A DNA stretch of 64,000 nt from Allantophomopsis cytisporea (taxonomy: Eukaryota > Ascomycota > Leotiomycetes > Phacidiales > Phacidiaceae). The stretch covers positions 2,418,001 to 2,482,000 of the forward strand of contig CP103025.1 in assembly GCA_024752435.1 (NCBI GenBank), given 5' to 3'. The notes beneath the pieces were generated by a model that ran no database searches, was not told the DNA's origin, and saw only the letters and a list, made by a program, of their open reading frames with translations. Below are positions 50,603-60,060 of this stretch, in pieces; positions within the stretch are counted from its first letter, which is position 1, and each line of letters starts with the position of its first letter. Position numbers and translations under genes: made by a program.

Positions 50603-50969
50603 ATCTGTATTACCATTAGCTAGTATTACCAATTGATCTGTTCTATGTATATATACTGTTGTGAATGGGGCGCGCTCGAGGGCTTAATTCGAGTTGGATA
50701 GTCGTCGTGATTGAAGTCGCTGACGAACGGTCATTTGCCAAGCATTGGTTCGCTAGACGAAGCCTCGCCGGAACTAAATATCCTTCCTCGCCCAAATGTA
50801 CAAACTGCCCTTACTTTCAGCATCTACGAATGCCACGAACATCCAGACATGCCCGGATTTCTTTCACGAATTACTTATTAGATTACGATTCTTAGGACTT
50901 ACAACTCATGTTGTGAGATGCCAGTCTCGTTGAGATCACGGTAGTGCCCAGACGATTTCTTGCGAAGCT
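50603..50969. promoter_or_regulatory. Bidirectional promoter, NDUFB8 (-) and SWR1 (+)
   Basis: Only 367 bases separate the two divergent start codons, so both promoters must lie here. A TATATATAC patch is seen near 50647-50655. No other motif assigned. Confidence 0.55.
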
Positions 50970-53900
50970 ATGACAGGGAGCGCGTCAGACACGCACGACA
51001 GTCAGGTAGTCCACGGTAATAATTTTCAAATGGATATTGAAGCCCACAACCATCTAATTACCAAAACAGCAGATATCCCTCCAGATTCTCTGGAACACCC
51101 TGCGACCAATGGCAATCACGAGAATGGTGATGATATCAACGATCGTCCGAGTAAGCGGCGCAGAGTGAGCTCTCCCACACCTTCGAGTCAACCACGTAAA
51201 AAGATCGAATCGCCGCCATGGAAGAAGGCGGTCGCGGAAGGGCCATCATCTTTTACACAGGATGGAAAGCGCAAATCTGGTCGCGTAAATCGAATACCTT
51301 TTGAGCTACAACCTCCGTCCGACAAGCGGCAGACGCGTGGAGCAGTACAGAAGACCAACCCAACGACAAATGGCAATGGTACGACAGCAAACACAAAACC
51401 ATCGGTCTTGAAAGAGTCTCCGAATATTACTTCAAATGGAAAAAGATCGTCAACGGTTGGGGCTGTTCATCAGAATGGCAAACTGAATGGAGGGCCATTG
51501 TCACCGAAGCGTCATCCTCGAAGCTCGACACTGCGCGAAGTCTCACCAACATCGAAACGCATGCAGAGGAAGCCGACGACATCCAAGAACGCCCCGGAAC
51601 CAAATTCGCCAGCGCCCTCAGCACAGAACCGTCGATCTGCTCGAGGTTCTGAAGTGGTCACTGCTAGACAGCAGGAGAAGGATGAAATAGCTACCTCGAG
51701 TAGCAACGAGGGAGGCAAGGCGAAAACGAAACTGAAATTCCGAATTCCGCCCGCAACGGTACCTCGAGTCAATGTCGAAGAAATCATGCTTCGCCCTCCA
51801 TTATGCGCGAATATCAAAGAATATGTGGACAAATACATATATGTTCCAGAGGATGAGGCTGGACTTCTAAGGAAGGATGAGGCACCATACGTTTATACCG
51901 ATGAAATGGCCCATCACGATGCAGATATCATCAAAAGAGCTGAGGAGGCAATTAAGCCTGGAGGATTGCTTAGTAATGGTCTGTCGATTGCGTACAAACC
52001 TGCTCGCCAAGTCGAACCGCCAAGACAGTACGCACAATGGGACCATTTGACGCAACAAGCCATAGATTTCAGAAGACGTCTTCTGAGGGAACACAACGAA
52101 CACCGCCAGAATGCCAAGAAATGTGCGCTTGCATGTCGAGAAGAATGGCTGCGCAGACAACCAGCCACGGAGGAAGAGCTGGAAGCACAAGCTATCAAGA
52201 CTACGGAATTGAAATACAAGACGCTCATGAAGAATCTACAAGCTAAGTGGGATATGGTTAAAGCAGAGGTGAACAAGAGACGTTTGGCACAATGGGAGGC
52301 TGATGAACGGATTCGTCGAGGGAAAGCGTTGAATGAGGCTGTTGATGTCTCAGCGCAGATGATGGAGGCTCGTCGAGCCCGTAATGACTCTGAGATGCTT
52401 AGTGATGCGGATGACACAGATATTTCTGACTCTGATCAAAGTAGCGACAAGGGATCGGATGAAAACGATGAAAGCAACATGTCCGAGTCCGAGTCGGAAT
52501 CTGAAGAGGAAGCCGATACGGAAGCACAAGATAAGGGTGATGAACACCTTACACAGGAGGAACTTCGACAAAAATATGCAGATCTGCCTGACACTCCCTT
52601 AGTGAAGGATGATACCGATAATGAAGGTGGATCAGATGTCGATATGATCGATGCAGGCACAGAGGCCAATCAGATGGACGATGGATTTGACGATAGTGAT
52701 GAATCCGTCGACATGGACGATGACATGGGTTCGAGCGACGAAGGAAGTAATGCAGAAAGCGGTAGCGATGAGAGTGAGGGCGATGAAGATGAGGAAGAGG
52801 ATACCGGAGCAGGTGGTCTATTAGGGTTCCTTGCTCCATCTGATCGAAAGACGCTGGTCGCTACCACAGAAGTCACTAATGACTTGGACGAGGCTGAAAT
52901 CGACGAAGGGGATGAAGTCTCCCTAATTCCAGATGCTTCAGCGGATCCGGATGTTTCAGAACCTGCTCAACCCGACTTACCGTCATCTGTTCGTGAAAGC
53001 TCAGTTGCCTCTACCGTCAAAGCAGAGGAGAAAGAGACAGTGGCAAGGGAGGAAACTCCTGATGTCGATCGAACACGAGCAGATTCCAGCAGTGAACCAA
53101 CCCCTAGAACGACCGAGACTAAACTCTCTGAGATCGATTCAGCCTCTTCCATCGAACTTCACCAAACCAGTCGGCAGGCCACACAAAGCTCTACACCTCA
53201 ACCAAAGGTTCATCTCAGAACCCCAGTTCCCGCATTATTGCGTGGCACTCTTCGTGAATACCAGCACTATGGTCTTGATTGGCTAGCTGGCCTCTATGCA
53301 AATAATACGAATGGTATTTTGGCAGATGAAATGGGCCTTGGAAAGACCATTCAGACTATTGCACTTCTAGCGCATCTTGCCTGTGAACATCACGTTTGGG
53401 GTCCGCATCTTGTTGTTGTGCCTACCAGTGTCATGCTGAATTGGGAAATGGAGTTCAAGAAGTTTCTGCCCGGTTTCAAGGTTTTGACCTACTATGGTAC
53501 GCAAGAGGAGCGTAAACGCAAACGACAGGGTTGGAGGACTGAGGATGTATGGAACGTGTGTATCACTTCTTATCAACTTGTGCTACAAGACCAACAGGTA
53601 TTCAAGCGACGGAAGTGGCATTATATGATTCTTGACGAGGCACACAACATTAAAAATTTTCGCTCTCAGCGTTGGCAAACCCTTCTCACATTCAATACTC
53701 GGGCACGACTCTTGTTGACTGGAACTCCCCTTCAAAACAACTTGGCGGAACTGTGGTCGCTGCTTTACTTTGTTGAGGGTGGGAGCGACGGCTTTGCTGA
53801 TCTCAAGGAGTTTTCTGATTGGTTCCGGAAACCACAAGAACAAATTCTCGAAAATGGAAGAGAGACAATGGACGATGAGGCTCGTGCTGTGATTAGCAAA

Positions 53901-55904
53901 CTGCATAAAATGCTTAGACCATACCTCCTTCGAAGACTGAAAGCAGATGTCGAAAAGCAAATGCCTGCCAAGTATGAGCATGTTGAGTACTGTCGATTGT
54001 CCAAACGACAGAGACAACTTTACGATGGCTTCTTGTCATTGTCTGGTACCAGAGAGACTCTTGCGGGAGGCAACTATCTCTCAATCATCAATTGTCTTAT
54101 GCAGTTGAGAAAAGTGTGTAACCATCCCGATCTTTTCGAGACTCGACAGATCGTAACCTCGTTCGCCATGAATAAGTCTGCGATTGCCGATTTTGAGATC
54201 AAGGAGCTCCTAGTACGCAAGCAGCTTCTGCAGGAGGACCCCATGAGCACAGCTAGCCTTGACTTCTTGAATCTTGTACCAACGAAGGACGAAGGACTTT
54301 CAGGGATATCTGTTGAACGCAGCACTATGATCAGTGCGCAGCGGGTACTCATGGACATGCGCGAGGCACAACATTTGCGAGCACAACGTGCTCTTACCAA
54401 TATGGATCCGACGACTGTGAAGTCCAATCTCGCATTCCTCGAAAGTGCTACGAGATGGAGCAGGTTTGAAGAACTACAACATTGTGTTTATCTGAATGCT
54501 TTGCGTCGCCAAAAGAGACCCATATACGGGAAGCATCTTGTCGAAATGCTCGACCTTGGCATCAGCCAACGACCTTTCAAGACGAAGCCCGCAAACAAAG
54601 CTCGTTTGTGTGACTGGATGCAGATGTCATCACCAGTATTGCAGGACATGATTCCAAGCCTCGACTCACGCTCGAAGTCCATGGAAATAACGATTCAAAA
54701 GTTTGGTTGTGTAACACCAGCAGTGGTTGCGCCTGAAATGGCCTCGATGAGCCTCACAAGAAAGGGTATCGAAGTGATCAATGAAGCTCGAACCGTTGCA
54801 AAGGCCGATGCATTCCACGAAGCGAGAATGCGGCTCTCGATTCAGTTTCCAGATAAGAGATTGCTACAATACGATTGTGGCAAGCTTCAAGCTCTTGATA
54901 AACTCCTCCGCAGACTACAAGCTGGTGGACATCGAGCTCTGATCTTCACCCAAATGACAAAGGTTCTTGATGTTCTTGAACAGTTCCTCAATATCCATGG
55001 CCATAGATATCTGCGACTGGACGGTGCTACCAAGGTCGAACAGCGTCAAATTCTTACTGATCGCTTTAACAATGATACCCGCATCCTAGCATTCATTTTG
55101 TCGAGTCGATCGGGTGGGATTGGTATTAACCTTACAGGAGCTGATACCGTCATCTTCTACGATCTTGACTGGAACCCTGCAATGGACAAACAATGTCAAG
55201 ATCGCTGCCATCGTATCGGCCAAACACGCGATGTACATATTTACCGTCTCATCTCAGAACACACTATCGAGGCGAATATTCTCCGCAAAGCGAACCAGAA
55301 ACGAATGTTGGACGACGTCGTTATCCAAGAAGGAGAGTTTACCACCGACCGATTCAACAATGGCCCGGCTACCAATATCGTTGACGTTTCAGACCCCTTT
55401 CTGGATGGTGATGCCGCTGCTAACGCAGCCATGGATCGCGTCTTAGGCGGGCCCGGAAATGGTGGCAACCTCAAAGTATTGGAACAAGCCGAAGATCGAG
55501 AAGATGTTGCTGCCGCGAAAATTGCTGCCCACGAAGCCTTCCAAACCGATGCCGCAGACTTTGACGAGCGCGCTGTGCCCGGAGCCATAACACCAAAGGC
55601 CTCTGGCACTGGTACTCCTCTCGAAGAAGCCTCCACACCTGCTGCACCCTCAACGTCTGCCTTCGAACGTACTACCACGCTCGAAGTCGCCGAATCAGGT
55701 CTGGCTGCTCCAACGGATCAGATGGATATTGATGAAGAGGAGGAGATCGGTGTTGATGGGAAGAGGATTGAGAGCCTGGATGTTTATATGTTGGGATTCA
55801 TGGAAGCACAGCTTAAAGATACGCCGCTTGAGTTGCCAAAGGAGAAGAGGAATAGAAAGGGTAAGGACGGGAGAGATAGGAGTCATCGCGCCAGGATCAG
55901 GTAG
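50970..55904 (+). CDS. SWR1: SWR1 complex ATPase, INO80-family chromatin remodeller
   Basis: Catalytic subunit of the SWR1 complex, which swaps H2A for H2A.Z in nucleosomes. Single exon, 1644 aa, normal length. The N-terminus is basic and disordered. An HSA domain lies at about 350-440 (PRQYAQWDHLTQQAIDFRRR onward), which binds actin-related proteins. Acidic stretches at about 475-630 fit histone-binding regions. The ATPase has Walker A DEMGLGKT (about 785), LVVVPTSVMLNWEMEFKKF, the DEAH box (about 888) and LLLTGTPLQNN. A long insertion (about 1060-1280) splits the ATPase lobes, the hallmark of the INO80/SWR1 class. Lobe 2 contains RLDGATKVEQRQ and DLDWNPAMDKQCQDRCHRIG. The tail ends in a basic segment. 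An intronless gene this long is common for the family. Confidence 0.97.
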   Translation: MTGSASDTHDSQVVHGNNFQMDIEAHNHLITKTADIPPDSLEHPATNGNHENGDDINDRPSKRRRVSSPTPSSQPRKKIESPPWKKAVAEGPSSFTQDGKRKSGRVNRIPFELQPPSDKRQTRGAVQKTNPTTNGNGTTANTKPSVLKESPNITSNGKRSSTVGAVHQNGKLNGGPLSPKRHPRSSTLREVSPTSKRMQRKPTTSKNAPEPNSPAPSAQNRRSARGSEVVTARQQEKDEIATSSSNEGGKAKTKLKFRIPPATVPRVNVEEIMLRPPLCANIKEYVDKYIYVPEDEAGLLRKDEAPYVYTDEMAHHDADIIKRAEEAIKPGGLLSNGLSIAYKPARQVEPPRQYAQWDHLTQQAIDFRRRLLREHNEHRQNAKKCALACREEWLRRQPATEEELEAQAIKTTELKYKTLMKNLQAKWDMVKAEVNKRRLAQWEADERIRRGKALNEAVDVSAQMMEARRARNDSEMLSDADDTDISDSDQSSDKGSDENDESNMSESESESEEEADTEAQDKGDEHLTQEELRQKYADLPDTPLVKDDTDNEGGSDVDMIDAGTEANQMDDGFDDSDESVDMDDDMGSSDEGSNAESGSDESEGDEDEEEDTGAGGLLGFLAPSDRKTLVATTEVTNDLDEAEIDEGDEVSLIPDASADPDVSEPAQPDLPSSVRESSVASTVKAEEKETVAREETPDVDRTRADSSSEPTPRTTETKLSEIDSASSIELHQTSRQATQSSTPQPKVHLRTPVPALLRGTLREYQHYGLDWLAGLYANNTNGILADEMGLGKTIQTIALLAHLACEHHVWGPHLVVVPTSVMLNWEMEFKKFLPGFKVLTYYGTQEERKRKRQGWRTEDVWNVCITSYQLVLQDQQVFKRRKWHYMILDEAHNIKNFRSQRWQTLLTFNTRARLLLTGTPLQNNLAELWSLLYFVEGGSDGFADLKEFSDWFRKPQEQILENGRETMDDEARAVISKLHKMLRPYLLRRLKADVEKQMPAKYEHVEYCRLSKRQRQLYDGFLSLSGTRETLAGGNYLSIINCLMQLRKVCNHPDLFETRQIVTSFAMNKSAIADFEIKELLVRKQLLQEDPMSTASLDFLNLVPTKDEGLSGISVERSTMISAQRVLMDMREAQHLRAQRALTNMDPTTVKSNLAFLESATRWSRFEELQHCVYLNALRRQKRPIYGKHLVEMLDLGISQRPFKTKPANKARLCDWMQMSSPVLQDMIPSLDSRSKSMEITIQKFGCVTPAVVAPEMASMSLTRKGIEVINEARTVAKADAFHEARMRLSIQFPDKRLLQYDCGKLQALDKLLRRLQAGGHRALIFTQMTKVLDVLEQFLNIHGHRYLRLDGATKVEQRQILTDRFNNDTRILAFILSSRSGGIGINLTGADTVIFYDLDWNPAMDKQCQDRCHRIGQTRDVHIYRLISEHTIEANILRKANQKRMLDDVVIQEGEFTTDRFNNGPATNIVDVSDPFLDGDAAANAAMDRVLGGPGNGGNLKVLEQAEDREDVAAAKIAAHEAFQTDAADFDERAVPGAITPKASGTGTPLEEASTPAAPSTSAFERTTTLEVAESGLAAPTDQMDIDEEEEIGVDGKRIESLDVYMLGFMEAQLKDTPLELPKEKRNRKGKDGRDRSHRARIR

Positions 55905-56619
55905 GCCGTGTATGATTGAAGAAACCTCTATGGGGAAGCGGGATGATAGGTTGTTGTAATGAGATACGGCTTTGCCGATGAGCGGATATTGTTACTTTTA
56001 GGTTGGTTCAATGTGGGCGATTATTATTAGGAATGAGTGTTATAACACTCGCTGTATGATAGAAAAGCAATTTATACGATTACTGTATGTATTCGTCTAC
56101 AAAACATTGCTGTTAGTGAAACACTATTTTTCCTCACAGCAGAAGTCAGAAAACAACAAGCGCGTCAATGATGATAGCAGTGATAGGTTATTGTTACCCG
56201 GTGGAGTCCAATATCCTGATATCATGGTTATAATAACTCAGAACGTGATCTTTTGCCACCATGGTATCGATCATCTGAACACATAAGCTCTATAGACTCG
56301 AAAGAGGGCTCTTATTTTTTTTTTTTCTATCTGACTTTTGGATTTCGTCTGGCCAACCGCGCCCAAATCTCTTGCTATGTCTTCAAGTCCTCTAAGCAGC
56401 ACCTGTGTACATCCATTATCTGATTATAACCTAGTAATGTTGATTAGTAAAAAAGCTGACTTCAGTTGTAGAGCTCATACCGTGATACCAAATGATTGTG
56501 TCAACATAAACTGTGTCGGGCGAGAAAGCGGCAGACGCTGCTTACTACACGCATGTCAGATCCCGCTTCCATTACTTGCCATTGTAATCGAGCACTTACA
56601 CACTGTTCATCTCAGACCA
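55905..56619. other. Intergenic region downstream of SWR1
   Basis: 715 bases between the SWR1 stop (+) and the last exon of the cysteine-rich gene (-). AT rich, with a T13 run near 56313. No gene recognised; a further GTAAGT-type donor near 56590 on the minus strand could belong to a 3' untranslated intron of the cysteine-rich gene. Confidence 0.4.
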
Positions 56620-57006
56620 TCAGCAACCTTTGATAAAATAGCTCAGCTCGCCAGATTGGATGAGAACTTACACAGAGCTATCTCACATCAGCAATATTCC
56701 CCAGAAATTATCATCAATCAAGAAAGCAGACTACTTACATCGTCGCAGTTGATGTTATCCTGCATCGCAACCTTTATCAGTTTCAGATTCTTGATTAAGT
56801 TTCTGATGTACTTACACAGCAGTCGGGCTAGAGATAAATTAGCTATGCGTACACCATAGAGATTGTAGTGGGAAACAAACGCAAGAAACAGCACACTTGG
56901 CTGGACAAGCTCTGGCAATAAGCGCGGCGACTTCGTCAGGGAACTCAGGCGGGGCAGCACCTACGCAAGCCACAAATATGACGAGAGCTAAGATGGTGAA
57001 GTGCAT
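56620..57006 (-). CDS. Small secreted cysteine-rich protein, five short exons (reconstructed)
   Basis: Not one of any named family I recognise. Proposed minus-strand exons: 57006-56881, 56827-56816 (12 nt), 56771-56739 (33 nt), 56681-56672 (10 nt) and 56627-56620 (8 nt, ending TGA); total 189 nt, 62 aa. The start MHFTILALVIFVACVGA is a strong signal peptide. The mature part would be about 45 residues with eight cysteines, including two CC pairs, an even number suited to four disulfides. Introns are 53, 44, 57 and 44 nt; donors GTTTGT, GTAAGTA, GTAAGTA, GTAAGTT; a GCTAAT branch site precedes the first acceptor. Unspliced, the frame stops at 55 aa with fewer conserved-looking cysteines. If the fourth intron is not removed the protein ends differently with seven cysteines. 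A TATA box lies about 110 bases upstream. Candidate secreted effector or antimicrobial-type peptide; role inferred only. Confidence 0.45.
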
Positions 57007-58616
57007 CTTGTTGTGAAATTGGATGAAAAGGTTTCTTAGTTGGTACCAAAAGATTGAGTGTGGCGTCAAGAGCGATGTCGCGATTGTGACGTCGATTGTG
57101 TCAGGAATATACTTTATAGGTATGTCTAAAATATTTATACTATGATCCTGCACTAATCCAGAGCCACTTAAATTTTGAAAGTGAACCATCAAGGTATTCG
57201 GATCTAATGTGAGCATACGGCGTTGGCTTATCACTTTACGCATACGATGAGCTCGCGGTATGGGCAAAAGCGAACCGAGCGGCTGCACGACGTAGCAGAA
57301 GCGCCAACGTGGTACGACAGTGCTTGATTGATCGGACTCGCGCACCCGAACTTACCCCTTCGTATCACCGATCAGGAAGGTTAAACATACAACCTCATAT
57401 AATTTGTTGGTTTTCTGGGCTATAGAACTGCATTTGTTTCGTGTGGTTACAGTGGGGCTGAAAGTGAACAATTTGCAACCGGGAGTATTCGCGCTCGCCG
57501 TTGCATTCCGAGGGAGCGGAGACGATGGTGGGCGAACAGGGACTTCCAGGCCGTACTGAGAATGAATAGCTGGCACGATGGTGAGTACCTAAGTAGGTAT
57601 CATGGGTTGTTCGTTTTGTATGAGGTTCGTTCTGGAATAAAACTCCATTAATTTGGGGAATGATTCAGAATATGCTATAGAGAAGCTAGAGGTCAAGTGA
57701 GGTACGAAACATAGATCGTTGATTCCAAAAGGTATGCTGATGTAAAGATAGACACTAACAAGTCCTTTATTATGAAGCATTTGTTGAGTTTCAAACTCTA
57801 AGTATGTACCTTTATGTAATCTTCGAGCTTATTTTCGACCTTTTCATCTTTGGGAGCGTAGTGCTCTGTAACGATCACTTGTGAAACAACCCTGCACGGA
57901 AGTTCCTTGCATGTTTGCAACCTGTTGAATATCTTTCCTTCTCACCGAAACCCGAGTTTAAGATAGCTGATTGATAAATCGTGCCAAAACGATTCAGTCA
58001 CGATATTGCGGAAGGACGTAAACAGATGGAGGTTGAAGGTGGTTGAACGACCATCTGAAGTTGATCGAAGACGGTGAGATCTTGTTAATGGCGACGAGCA
58101 CAGTGAGGCACATTGCCTAGAACTCAATGTGGTCTTAGCTAAGTAACCAAATTTTCTCATCGATTTTCATCTTATGTAGTGCCTGCCTAGTCGCAAAGCG
58201 TATCTTATGTATCTGTTACATTATGCTAATGCTGAAACAAATTGAAAAATTGAGCGGCATTCAGTGAACTGAAGGTGATAGAGAAGACACCGAATAGGCC
58301 AAAGAGCAATGACCTTTCTACTGATACCCTCACCTTCGATTTGGATCTTGTCGTCATATGACATCGTTTCAATACCTACAGACGTATTCTCGATTTCTAT
58401 TCCAGGTAGACCATATCACGTCTTTTCTTCTTCTGAGCTCATGCATGGGTTGGTCAGTGATTAATGGTCAGGGTAAGTATATATACTCTCGATGAGGGAA
58501 TCAAGAGCAAGAACATCCGAATCTACGCTCATTTTCACTATCCTAAAACTGAATTGAAGCCAATAACCAAAAGTGAAATATATCCGCATTGGCTGTACAT
58601 ATTCTTTTTGATTCCT
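57007..58616. other. Intergenic region upstream of the cysteine-rich gene
   Basis: 1.6 kb between the cysteine-rich gene (-) and the stop of the dienelactone hydrolase gene (-). Apart from the TATA box no feature is supported; open frames (57352-57576, 57942-58160) have no recognisable content. Confidence 0.5.
57113..57118 (-). promoter_or_regulatory. TATA box of the cysteine-rich gene
   Basis: TATAAA on the minus strand (in CTATAAAGTATA), about 107 bases upstream of the proposed ATG at 57006, a reasonable distance for a fungal TATA promoter. Supports the gene being real. Confidence 0.45.
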
Positions 58617-59363
58617 TCATACATCATGTAGAAATTGCTTGAACCAGTTGACTGCTGCGTTCTTGCCCCTCGCCATTGCCTCCCGCTCCCCGCTCTTCTC
58701 GGGATCACCTCGAATAAAACAAGAATGCTCAACCCCCGGAAAGTGCTCATAACTGAATGGCACACCCAGCTTCTGGATAGTCTCAAAGCTATGAGTTTTC
58801 AGCTCAGCTGGATACTGCACATCAATCTCTGGAGCTAGTATCTGCACGGGCACGGCGACCTCATCGAAATCCTGTCTCGTTGTGAGACTCGGATGGCCTA
58901 GCGAAATAGCGTCCACCAGTGGCGTCTGATGCTCCTTCGCGCCCAAGCGGAGAACAGCCCAACCGCCGTAGCAGTAACCCACGGCGCCAACCTTCTTGTG
59001 TTTTGCGCGCAGGGCCCTGGCAAATTCAAAGATCTCGGGCTCGCGGATTTCGCGGGAATTTCTCTTCATGAAGTTGGGGAGATCGAGATCACTCCAACGA
59101 CCTCCGAGGATAATTTCGGAAGGCAGGACTTCACCACCGAAGAAATCGGGGGCGTAGACGGTAGCGTTGGCCTCGCGCGCAAAATGGTCTGCTAGGAGGC
59201 GGATGTTGGGAAACGTCCAGCCGAATAAATCGTGAATGAGAAGGATTGCTATGTCGGGATTGTCGCCAGCGATATAAGTGTCATTGTTGGCAAGCTTGTC
59301 ATTGCGCCCTGTCGGGGTGCCTTCCCATTCAAAGCCCTTGAGGCAACATGGGTGAACTGACAT
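58617..59363 (-). CDS. Dienelactone hydrolase family protein
   Basis: Alpha/beta-hydrolase of the dienelactone hydrolase family, single exon, 248 aa, full length. The catalytic triad is visible: nucleophile Cys in GAVGYCYGGWAVLR, Asp in LAPEIDVQYP, and His in FPGVEHSCFIRGD. The N-terminal SVHPCCLKGFEWEGTPTG is typical of the fungal cytosolic branch (yeast YDL086W/AIM2-like), and ILLIHDLFGWTFPNIRLLAD is the first core strand and oxyanion region. Substrate unknown; many fungal members hydrolyse small lactones or act in aromatic breakdown. It is co-oriented with, and 0.7 kb downstream of, the Pls-like synthetase, but has its own promoter space. Confidence 0.93.
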   Translation of the reverse strand: MSVHPCCLKGFEWEGTPTGRNDKLANNDTYIAGDNPDIAILLIHDLFGWTFPNIRLLADHFAREANATVYAPDFFGGEVLPSEIILGGRWSDLDLPNFMKRNSREIREPEIFEFARALRAKHKKVGAVGYCYGGWAVLRLGAKEHQTPLVDAISLGHPSLTTRQDFDEVAVPVQILAPEIDVQYPAELKTHSFETIQKLGVPFSYEHFPGVEHSCFIRGDPEKSGEREAMARGKNAAVNWFKQFLHDV

Positions 59364-60060
59364 TTTCCCTCGAAATCTTGAGAGACCAAAGTTTAGGGAA
59401 GATGTTTATGGATCACAGAAGAAGGTATATAAATACCAGCTGATGAAAAGCGATATATGGGTCGGGGTTAAATGTTGAAATTAAGAGTTTCGAGATGGAT
59501 TTGCAGGTTCATAAAGAAAGTTGAAGCGCGTATAGTAGATACTGAAACGATATAGTCAGCATTGCTATATGCAGGATAATAGGTTGATTTCAAAGCTCGA
59601 CAAGGATCCTGGAACTCCAATCGCAATATGCCGTGATCGCAAGCCAAACATTATCTAATCATACCTAACACGTATGCGAAGAGCCCATATTTTGAATGAT
59701 TTTTGATATGTATTTCTATGATCTAAAATGGGGTCTAATAATTGGCTCAAGGAGTCTATTTTGAAGTGAATTAGAAGGAGGAAAAGAAAGAGGATCAGCC
59801 ACTTGGGCGCCATAACTAGATAAAAGTAAAAAGGCGAACAGCATAACAAAATAACAAAATATGTAACATTGACAAGTCCTTGAGATCCAAACACCATATT
59901 TCCCATTCCAGACCAGACGGGATCGTGTCCCGCCGGTCGCCCAAAAAAGACTTGTTTATTCCAAGCCCATCCATCATTATAGCGAAAGAACAAAAGTGGG
60001 TATCAAGCACCGTAACAGACTCACTCAACAGTCATCAGTACACACATAACAACATAGCGC
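59364..60060. other. Intergenic region
   Basis: 697 bases between the dienelactone hydrolase start (-) and the synthetase stop (-). Presumed promoter of the hydrolase plus 3' end of the synthetase. Nothing else seen. Confidence 0.5.
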
